NCBI GenBank assembly: GCA_025963615.1
Contig: JAOQAL010000659.1
Span: 1 to 5,010, forward strand
Length of the DNA stretch: 5,010 nucleotides
DNA from: Chitinophagaceae bacterium
Lineage (GTDB): Bacteria; Bacteroidota; Bacteroidia; Chitinophagales; Chitinophagaceae
Direction: 5' to 3'
Made by a program: the position numbers and the translations under genes. Positions 1 to 5,010 of the stretch are shown here, in pieces. Position 1 is the first letter of the stretch. Each line of letters starts with the position of its first letter. The notes below the pieces were generated by a model. It worked only from the letters and a program-made list of their open reading frames with translations. It was not told the origin of the DNA and made no database searches.

Positions 1-22
1 CGGGGAAAAATAGGCAAATTCA

Positions 23-109
23 ATGAAACCCTTTGCTGTCAAGGACACGGTTCCCTCTCCGCGAGGAGAGGGTTAGGGTGAGGCGATTTAGGCTGGTAAA
101 GAGTTTCAT
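23..109. repeat. Nested palindromic REP/MITE-like element
   Basis: The core is a perfect 8-base stem, CCCTCTCC (53-60) and GGAGAGGG (65-72), closed by GCGA, a GNRA-type tetraloop. It is followed by TTAGGGTGAGG (73-83). Outer arms at 23-36 (ATGAAACCCTTTGC) and 96-109 (GTAAAGAGTTTCAT) are inverted copies matching at 12 of 14 positions, with one of the two differences a G-T wobble. A small TGTC-AAG-GACA hairpin lies at 37-47. From memory, CCCTCTCC/GGAGAGGG hairpins followed by GGGTGAGG are dispersed intergenic repeats in many bacterial genomes, of the REP type mobilised by RAYT transposases; no such transposase is in the window. A T-run (111-116) directly after the right arm means the structure could also terminate plus-strand transcription entering from the left. 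Confidence 0.6.
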
Positions 110-132
110 CTTTTTTACCGGACAATAGTGCT

Positions 133-153
133 GCTGGATGCTGGATGCCAGAC
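133..153. repeat. Short heptamer tandem repeat (GCTGGAT)
   Basis: Two exact GCTGGAT units (133-139 and 140-146) are followed by a degenerate third unit, GCCAGAC (147-153). Related wording, GCTGGGTGCTG, recurs at 268-278. This looks like the remnant of a simple intergenic tandem repeat. It is too short to be assigned to a named family, and no reading frame uses it. Confidence 0.4.
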
Positions 154-156
154 ACG

Positions 157-182
157 GGGTGCTGTTAAATCTATTTAACCTG
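157..182. repeat. Duplicated word, copy A, with AT-rich palindrome
   Basis: GGGTGCTGT (157-165) and CTATTTAACCTG (171-182) match copy B at 271-291 in 20 of 21 positions, once five extra bases, TAAAT (166-170), are removed. Those five bases complete a perfect palindrome, GTTAAAT-CT-ATTTAAC (164-179), that copy B lacks. The palindrome is AT-rich with a two-base loop and no T-run, so it is a poor intrinsic terminator. Confidence 0.5.
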
Positions 183-270
183 TTGACAAAGATATTTGAA
201 TAGAACTTTCCCGGCAGCTAATGAATATTTAATTGTAACGAACCACAAACTATAAACTTTCTTCACCGCT

Positions 271-291
271 GGGTGCTGTCTATTTGACCTG
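271..291. repeat. Duplicated word, copy B, spanning the stop codon of the minus-strand gene
   Basis: GGGTGCTGT (271-279) runs directly into CTATTTGACCTG (280-291). The second half encodes the last codons (Gln-Val-Lys) and the TAG stop of the minus-strand gene. The same words occur about 110 bases further downstream of the gene as copy A. Either the 3' end of the gene was duplicated, or a mobile repeat landed here and now supplies the stop. Confidence 0.45.
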
Positions 292-2517
292 GGGCTCACT
301 GATCACCCCAAGATAGCGGCCCATCCAATAGGGCAGGAGCCAGATATCCCCTGCACTTTCCTCATCTCTTCCGTTACTTCCGCCATTGAGCCCAAACCGG
401 TTGGCATTATGCCTGCTGATTCTTAATTCATCGGGTGGTAATACCTCTTTGATCGTTTGATTTCTGAAGTTGGGCGCTACCAATTCAATATCTTTCCGGT
501 CACTGTTATGCACGCTCCAGCCGATAAGATCCAACGGATATTCCTGCAGATACCATATCGATTCTTTTAAGTCAAAATCGGGAACACCGGTTATCGAAGT
601 CATAATATTCCAGGCAGCTTCTTTTTCCGGTCTTTCTATTTCCCAATGATCAATAATAGCATCCTTAAATTTTTTCTTTAGCGTATCATTGAATGCATAT
701 CGGTACAATCCCCAATAACCCAGGAAATACATTTCATCATCCGAGTGGTTCCATGATTCCGAAAGCATTTTGCTCCAGTCATCGGCATCGTCAGGAGCCT
801 TGCCCACCTCTTTCATAGGCTGCATCAGGTTTTTCAGGTAGCCATATTGATTCAATAGTTCAAAGGCTTTTTCCTTATAGATTTCTTTTTTAGTAAAATG
901 ATAAGCTGTTTGCAGCATCGCGGTAATATTAGACGCATTGATTTTTCTGTCGCCGACTATTTCCGGTCTCGCGTTTACATAATCTGGATTCCATTTTCCC
1001 CATTGGGTAGGTTTGCCATCCCAGTCAATCAAATAAAAATTATTATCTACGATATGCTGCATCAATGAATCAATCAGAACGATGGCTTTCTTTTTCATAG
1101 GGGCATCATTCACCAGTTCAGCCACAACGGCAAAAACAAAAATATGACCAATCGCTTCATCACTGCTGGTGGTAGATTTCCATTCCCATTCCGGATCGTA
1201 GGAAGGTTTCCATTTGTTAACATCATGGATGGCGAATCCTGTCCTTTCAAATGACCTGGAGGGAAAACCTTTTACAGGATTTACAGAATATAAGCGCTCC
1301 ATCGCATCCAGGGATTCCCGGCAGTTTTGTAGTGCGTCAGGCGATCGGGTGACCGCGTAACGGAATGCTTCAGCGGCAAGATACATGGAAGTCCATAAGC
1401 CATCATTGTCTGAATCTTCCATAAACCCCGTTCCTAAATCGCCATCTTTTACATCGGTTAATGCGGCGTTAAAGCCATTGCGGATATGTCTTTGCCTCAC
1501 TTGTCTTTCAAAAAAAGCTGCTTTATCTGCCAGCGTCATTTGTTCAAAGCGGATTTTCCCCAGTCCTTTATCAGTCAACACCAGGATGGTTCCATCGTTA
1601 TCCCTTGCAATATGCTTTACGTTATCAGATGGCAGCCATCGTTTGGAGGCATAATAGTTGAATTTGCCATCATCCTTAAGCATGAAGGCGCCGAGTGTTG
1701 AACCGAACCACAATTGGCCATCAAGTTCTGTTACAGCTGTCAACGCGGTGCAGGGAAGTTTCCTGCTTACAGCGCCTTTTTGCTGTTTGGTTACGATATC
1801 TATCGTTATATAACCATTATGGGTACCTGCAATAATTTCTTTTCCGTGACGCGCCAGGGTAAAGCAGGTAAGGCTATCGCTTTTAAAAATAGTAGTAAAT
1901 TTTTTTTCCGTCGTTGAGAAACTGGAGATATCTTCTGTGGTGAGGATAAAAAAGTTTTTGGCGACGCTGTCATAAACGATATCCAGGACAGTTCCAGCGA
2001 TCGTCTTTTGCCACAGCGCTTGCGAATTTTTCAGGTACTGCAGGCTTTTCCCGTCTGAAATAAGAAACGCGAAATCTTCACCTCCGGCAAAAATGGAAGC
2101 ACCGGGAAGCGTATGCCGGGAATACAGGGTACCCGCCCAGGCATTACTCAGTATCGCTTTGTCATCAGCAAAAACAAACTGATTTTGATATAAGCCGATA
2201 CCGGCAATTTTCCTGGCCGAAAGAGGCCGGTAAGTTTGATCTTTTACAATCGTTCCCGGATAAAGCATTTCTCCACCGGCAGGTTGCATTAAGCCTGTTG
2301 AAGAAAGGATTTTTATAACACCATTCCGGTCGGCATATACTTTATAGAATTCAGTGCCGGGATCCATGACATTATATTTAATACTATAATCCTGGATATA
2401 GGACACGTCTTTATAGTGGCTCCGCGATTGCTTTTTTACAGCATTTTTATTTCCAGTTTGCGGGTGAGCGATGATACCGCAGATCAACAGGGGAATAAAA
2501 AAATTCAATTTCAGCAT
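280..2517 (-). CDS. Exported beta-propeller plus (alpha/alpha)-toroid protein of unknown function
   Basis: This is a complete 745-residue protein. Residues 1-21 form a Sec signal peptide (lysine at position 3, then a hydrophobic run). The cysteine at 13 lacks a proper lipobox, so a soluble periplasmic or secreted protein is more likely than a lipoprotein. Residues about 40-325 are beta-rich with propeller-like repeats, such as AGTHNGYITID (230-240), LWFGSTLGAF (269-278) and LPSDNVKHIARDNDGTILVL (295-314), resembling 'two-component regulator propeller' blades. From M327 to the end it is helical, with strongly patterned motifs: DSDNDGLWT (368-376), SSDEAIGH (451-458), SWNHSDDEMYFLGYW (588-602) and RDEESAGDIWLLPYWMGRYLG (from 717). 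Clustered acidic and aromatic residues between helix pairs recall (alpha/alpha)6 glycosidases and lyases; D370, D372, D453 and E454 are candidate active-site residues by inference only. It has no transmembrane or kinase domain, so it is not a hybrid sensor. The start is fixed by the signal peptide; no Shine-Dalgarno sequence precedes it. The substrate is unknown. Confidence 0.85.
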   Translation of the reverse strand: MLKLNFFIPLLICGIIAHPQTGNKNAVKKQSRSHYKDVSYIQDYSIKYNVMDPGTEFYKVYADRNGVIKILSSTGLMQPAGGEMLYPGTIVKDQTYRPLSARKIAGIGLYQNQFVFADDKAILSNAWAGTLYSRHTLPGASIFAGGEDFAFLISDGKSLQYLKNSQALWQKTIAGTVLDIVYDSVAKNFFILTTEDISSFSTTEKKFTTIFKSDSLTCFTLARHGKEIIAGTHNGYITIDIVTKQQKGAVSRKLPCTALTAVTELDGQLWFGSTLGAFMLKDDGKFNYYASKRWLPSDNVKHIARDNDGTILVLTDKGLGKIRFEQMTLADKAAFFERQVRQRHIRNGFNAALTDVKDGDLGTGFMEDSDNDGLWTSMYLAAEAFRYAVTRSPDALQNCRESLDAMERLYSVNPVKGFPSRSFERTGFAIHDVNKWKPSYDPEWEWKSTTSSDEAIGHIFVFAVVAELVNDAPMKKKAIVLIDSLMQHIVDNNFYLIDWDGKPTQWGKWNPDYVNARPEIVGDRKINASNITAMLQTAYHFTKKEIYKEKAFELLNQYGYLKNLMQPMKEVGKAPDDADDWSKMLSESWNHSDDEMYFLGYWGLYRYAFNDTLKKKFKDAIIDHWEIERPEKEAAWNIMTSITGVPDFDLKESIWYLQEYPLDLIGWSVHNSDRKDIELVAPNFRNQTIKEVLPPDELRISRHNANRFGLNGGSNGRDEESAGDIWLLPYWMGRYLGVISEPQVK

Positions 2518-2561
2518 GGTGAAAAAACTTGGTTTTAATATTTTTAATTGGTTACCGTAAA

Positions 2562-2606
2562 CATGCGTTAGCGGAATAAGCGCTAAAAGTTATCCTGTTT
2601 AGCATG
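2562..2606. promoter_or_regulatory. Nested dyad, possible operator or 5'-leader hairpin of the minus-strand gene
   Basis: An inner inverted repeat, TTAGCG (2568-2573) and CGCTAA (2581-2586), is separated by seven bases. It sits inside an outer pair, CATGC (2562-2566) and GCATG (2602-2606). If the candidate promoter at 2607-2637 is right, the dyad covers the transcription start and early leader. That is where a repressor would bind, or where a leader RNA could fold. No regulator gene is present in the window. Confidence 0.3.
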
Positions 2607-2637
2607 AAAATATAAGTTGCTTTTAATGAAGAGGCAA
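2607..2637 (-). promoter_or_regulatory. Candidate Bacteroidota-type promoter for the minus-strand gene
   Basis: Read on the minus strand, TTG (complement of 2635-2637) is followed after 20 bases by TATATTTT (complement of 2607-2614). This fits the Bacteroidota pattern of TTG/TTTG, about 19-21 bases, then TAnnTTTG, except for the final G. Transcription would start near 2600, giving a leader of about 80 bases. The match is imperfect and the region is AT-rich, so chance is a real alternative. Confidence 0.35.
2625..2635 (+). repeat. 11-base direct repeat, copy 1 (AATGAAGAGGC)
   Basis: This is an exact match to 2763-2773 in the same orientation. The copy abuts the candidate -33 element of the minus-strand gene, about 108 bases upstream of that gene's start. 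It could be a binding site for a regulator shared by the two divergent genes. Confidence 0.4.
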
Positions 2638-2762
2638 GAATTGTCCGGGCAGCTTTTAAATAGTAGAGACGAATAATAGCTTTTTATACTCAGGAGCCGG
2701 GATGTTTGTGTGGCAATTGATAACATAATGGTAATATTTTCTTCCAATTCAGTAATTTTACA

Positions 2763-2773
2763 AATGAAGAGGC
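2763..2773 (+). repeat. 11-base direct repeat, copy 2 (AATGAAGAGGC)
   Basis: This is an exact match to 2625-2635, located about 82 bases upstream of the plus-strand gene start. It is immediately followed by CTGTTTTAGCACTGA (2773-2787), which resembles CTGTTTAGCATGA (2595-2607) near copy 1. The two short words therefore occur together on both sides of the region, in different order. Confidence 0.4.
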
Positions 2774-2855
2774 TGTTTTAGCACTGATACTATTTACAGC
2801 GAACTACGATTGCTTCCCCTTATGATTTAATGAACTGTATTGTTAAACTATAAGC

Positions 2856-5010
2856 ATGACCGCAGAACATCAACGACTGGCAGTAAATTCTACCAAGTCG
2901 ATACCACTTGTACAATGGGGACCCTATCTTAGCGAACGTCAATGGGGAACCGTTCGGGAAGATTACAGTTCGAACGGTGATGCCTGGCATTATTTACCGT
3001 TTGATCAGTCACATTATCGCGTGTACCGCTGGGGTGAAGATGGGCTGGCCGGTATTTCTGATTTTTTCCAGAACCTTTGTTTCTCTGTTGCATTGTGGAA
3101 TGGGAAAGATCCTGTTTTAAAAGAACGGCTGTTCGGATTGGGCAATAACCAGGGTAACCATGGTGAGGATGTGAAAGAATTGTATTATTATCTTGACAAT
3201 ATTCCGACACATTATTACATGGAGTATTTGTACAAGTATCCCCAACAGGAATTTCCATATGATCTTTTACGGTCAGAGAATGCCAAGCGGGGCCGGAATG
3301 ATCCAGAATATGAAATACTGGACACCGGGATATTTGATAATAGCCAGTATTTTGATGTATTGATTACCTACGCCAAGCAGTCAGCCCAGGATATTTTTAT
3401 TAAGATTGAAATAAAAAACCGTTACAGCAAAGCAGCCAGTATACAGGTGCTGCCTACCCTTTGGTTTTATAACCGCTGGGGGTATAACCATGACCAGGCA
3501 AAACCTGCCATAACAGCCCAGGGTAAAACATCCGTCAAGATCGCGCATGAACGCTTAGGGAATTATTTTTTTTATTTTCAATCCCCTAATGACATCCTGT
3601 TTACGGAAAATGAAAATAATATGGAAAAAATTTCCGGAACCCCGAATGCCAGTGTATTTGTAAAAGATGCGTTTCATGACGCGGTGATAAGCGGGAAGAA
3701 TATAGCCCAGCTTCGTTCAAAAAAGGAAGGAACAAAGTTTGCGCCGGTTTATAAATTAAATGTGGCGGCAGGAGAAACAAAAACAATTTATTGCCGGCTT
3801 AGCAGTAAAGCCATGGATAATCCTTTTACAAGAGGATTTGATACGGTCTTTAAAAAACGCAAAGACGAGGCGAATGAATATTATGCCGCCATACTGCCGC
3901 AGGGAATGAATGAAGATATGGCACAACTGCAGCGACAGGCATTGGCCGGTTTGCTATGGAGCAAACAATATTATCATTTCGATGTAGAAACATGGTTAAG
4001 CACTTCTGATGGCATCAGCCCGGTGAGCAATAGTAAAATGACAGGCCGCAACAGCGATTGGAAACATTTAAAAAACCAGGATGTAATTTCCATGCCGGAT
4101 AAATGGGAATATCCCTGGTATGCCGCGTGGGATCTGGCCTTTCAATGTATTTCCATGGCGGTCGCGGACCCGACTTTTGCAAAGCACCAGTTGTTGCTCA
4201 TCATGCGGGAATGGTATATGAAACCGGATGGACAATTACCGGCCTATGAATGGAATTTCAGCGATGTAAATCCGCCCGTGCAGGCATGGGCTGCTATGCA
4301 GGTATATAATATTGAAAAAAAACAAACGGGTAAAGGCGATATTAGTTTTTTGAAAAAAGTTTTTCAAAAACTACTTATAAATTTTACCTGGTGGATCAAC
4401 CGGAAAGATGTAAATGGCAACAACATCTTTGAAGGCGGTTTTCTTGGGCTGGATAATATTGGGGTATTCAACCGAAGTTCTCATTTTCCGGGTGAGATGC
4501 AATTGGAGCAGGCGGATGGAACCAGCTGGATGGGAATGTATGCGTTGAATATGCTCGACATGGCGCTTGAAATAGCGATGCAGGATATTTCCTTTGAAGA
4601 TACCGCCACTAAATTTTTTGAACATTTTGTGTTAGTGGCCGAAGCCTTAAACGAACACGGATTGTGGAATGAAGAAGATAAGTTTTTTTATGATGTCTTA
4701 TGCGTACCCGGGTCCGATCCATTACCGTTGCGAATTCAGTCTATTGTGGGATTAACTTCACTTTTTGCTGTTTCAACTATTGAAAAAAGAGTGTTGAACA
4801 AACTGACCGACTTCAACAAGCGGATGATATGGTTTGAAAATTACCGGAAGAAGAATAAAAAATTCTGGCCGAATGAAGAGCGAAGTGATGATGAAGAAAT
4901 TTTGTTATCACTGGTTCCCAAAGAGCGATTAATATTTTTATTACAACGCCTGCTGGATGAAGCTGAATTTCTATCGGAAGGGGGTATCCGGGCTTTATCC
5001 AAATACCACG
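2856..5010 (+). CDS. MGH1-like (GH63-related) glycoside hydrolase, 3' end missing
   Basis: The frame is open from ATG 2856 to the window edge: 718 residues plus one base. From memory, family members ('glucosidase', MGH1-like domain) are roughly 870-900 residues, so about the last fifth lies outside. No signal peptide is visible, so a cytoplasmic enzyme is expected. Residues 1 to about 340 form the beta-rich N-terminal domain, with conserved LSERQWGTVREDYS (25-38), YRWGEDGLAGISD (57-69), GNHGEDVKE (100-108), PTHYYMEYLYKYPQ (117-130) and LPTLWFYNRWGYN (199-211). From about 345 the (alpha/alpha)6 catalytic domain begins, with WEYPWYAAWDLAF (417-429) and GGFLGLDNIGVFNRS (527-541). D426 is the probable general acid by analogy with the Trp-Asp motif of GH63 and mannosylglycerate hydrolase enzymes. 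The general base Glu probably lies beyond the window. Hydrolysis of an alpha-glucoside or a related small glycoside is expected; the exact substrate cannot be read from sequence. There is no Shine-Dalgarno sequence, and TAA at 2844-2846 excludes a longer N-terminus. Confidence 0.9.
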   Translation, partial: MTAEHQRLAVNSTKSIPLVQWGPYLSERQWGTVREDYSSNGDAWHYLPFDQSHYRVYRWGEDGLAGISDFFQNLCFSVALWNGKDPVLKERLFGLGNNQGNHGEDVKELYYYLDNIPTHYYMEYLYKYPQQEFPYDLLRSENAKRGRNDPEYEILDTGIFDNSQYFDVLITYAKQSAQDIFIKIEIKNRYSKAASIQVLPTLWFYNRWGYNHDQAKPAITAQGKTSVKIAHERLGNYFFYFQSPNDILFTENENNMEKISGTPNASVFVKDAFHDAVISGKNIAQLRSKKEGTKFAPVYKLNVAAGETKTIYCRLSSKAMDNPFTRGFDTVFKKRKDEANEYYAAILPQGMNEDMAQLQRQALAGLLWSKQYYHFDVETWLSTSDGISPVSNSKMTGRNSDWKHLKNQDVISMPDKWEYPWYAAWDLAFQCISMAVADPTFAKHQLLLIMREWYMKPDGQLPAYEWNFSDVNPPVQAWAAMQVYNIEKKQTGKGDISFLKKVFQKLLINFTWWINRKDVNGNNIFEGGFLGLDNIGVFNRSSHFPGEMQLEQADGTSWMGMYALNMLDMALEIAMQDISFEDTATKFFEHFVLVAEALNEHGLWNEEDKFFYDVLCVPGSDPLPLRIQSIVGLTSLFAVSTIEKRVLNKLTDFNKRMIWFENYRKKNKKFWPNEERSDDEEILLSLVPKERLIFLLQRLLDEAEFLSEGGIRALSKYH

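Larger units (their letters stand above)
1..279. other. Non-coding, repeat-rich region downstream of the minus-strand gene
   Basis: No convincing coding sequence is present; stops occur in all frames and no recognisable protein fragment appears at the left edge. The stretch holds a nested palindromic element (23-109), a heptamer tandem repeat (133-153), a short AT-rich palindrome (164-179) and the first copy of a duplicated word (157-182). The remaining part, about 183-270, is AT-rich and I see nothing definable in it. The tail of a gene lying to the left could reach the first few bases, but this cannot be decided from the window. Confidence 0.75.
2518..2855. other. Divergent intergenic region (338 bases)
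   Basis: This region separates the starts of two genes transcribed in opposite directions. It holds a candidate promoter for the minus-strand gene (2607-2637), a nested dyad (2562-2606) and an 11-base direct repeat (2625-2635 and 2763-2773). I find no small ORF with recognisable content and no RNA gene. I could not find a good promoter for the plus-strand gene. Its start is preceded by an in-frame TAA at 2844-2846, with no ATG between that stop and 2856. Confidence 0.7.

Noticed and set aside
23..109. CRISPR-like or phage attachment site
   Set aside because: There is no series of evenly spaced repeats with spacers, and no integrase or tRNA is nearby; the palindromic layout fits a REP/MITE-type repeat better.
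164..179. AT-rich palindrome as an intrinsic terminator of the minus-strand gene
   Set aside because: The stem is almost all A-T, the loop is only two bases, and no T-run follows on the minus strand.
1385..1917. Three plus-strand ORFs of 67-89 codons opposite the 745-residue gene
   Set aside because: They lie wholly antisense to a convincing coding frame, have composition without domain patterns, and have no start signals. They are shadows of the minus-strand gene.
292..2517. Lipoprotein status for the 745-residue protein, from Cys13
   Set aside because: The residues before Cys13 (Leu-Leu-Ile) do not fit a lipobox, which needs a small residue at -1, and the hydrophobic stretch continues past the cysteine.
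2701..2708. GATGTTTG as a -7 element for the plus-strand glycosidase
   Set aside because: The first base deviates from the consensus and there is no TTG about 20 bases upstream; it would also imply an unusually long leader of about 145 bases.
2753..2760. TAATTTTA as a -7 element for the plus-strand glycosidase
   Set aside because: It resembles TAnnTTTG, but no TTG/TTTG lies at the required distance upstream (the nearest, at 2717-2719, is too far away).
2908..3258. A plus-strand ORF (2908-3120) and a minus-strand ORF (2929-3258) over the start of the glycosidase gene
   Set aside because: Both overlap the conserved N-terminal motifs of the glycosidase in another frame; neither has recognisable protein features.
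3601..4625. Minus-strand ORFs at 3601-3786 and 4371-4625
   Set aside because: They are antisense to the glycosidase reading frame, which is open throughout and carries family motifs. They show no independent evidence of being genes.

Overview
The window most likely comes from a Bacteroidota genome, probably close to Chitinophagaceae. The evidence is moderate to low GC, an absence of Shine-Dalgarno sequences before either gene, a candidate Bacteroidota-type promoter (TTG-N20-TATATTTT), and the type of proteins encoded. This is inference from style and protein content, not a database match.

Layout: positions 1-279 are non-coding and rich in small repeats. They hold a nested palindromic REP/MITE-like element (23-109), a short heptamer tandem repeat (133-153), and a duplicated 21-base word whose second copy overlaps the stop codon of the first gene. 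Positions 280-2517 (minus strand) encode a complete 745-residue exported protein. It has a signal peptide, an N-terminal beta-propeller-like half and a C-terminal all-helical half that looks like an (alpha/alpha) toroid. Positions 2518-2855 form a 338-base divergent intergenic region with a candidate promoter, a nested dyad and a repeated 11-mer. Positions 2856-5010 (plus strand) encode 718 residues of a cytoplasmic MGH1-like / GH63-related glycoside hydrolase ('glucosidase'). Its reading frame stays open to the window edge, so the C-terminus is missing.

The two genes are transcribed away from each other and share short sequence words in their common upstream region, so they may be co-regulated. 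One product would act outside the cytoplasmic membrane and the other inside. A role in handling the same alpha-linked sugar is possible, but the sequence does not prove it. The best candidates for something undescribed are the propeller-toroid protein, whose function I cannot assign, and the compact repeat cluster at its 3' end. I see no CRISPR array, tRNA, rRNA, transposase or phage gene.
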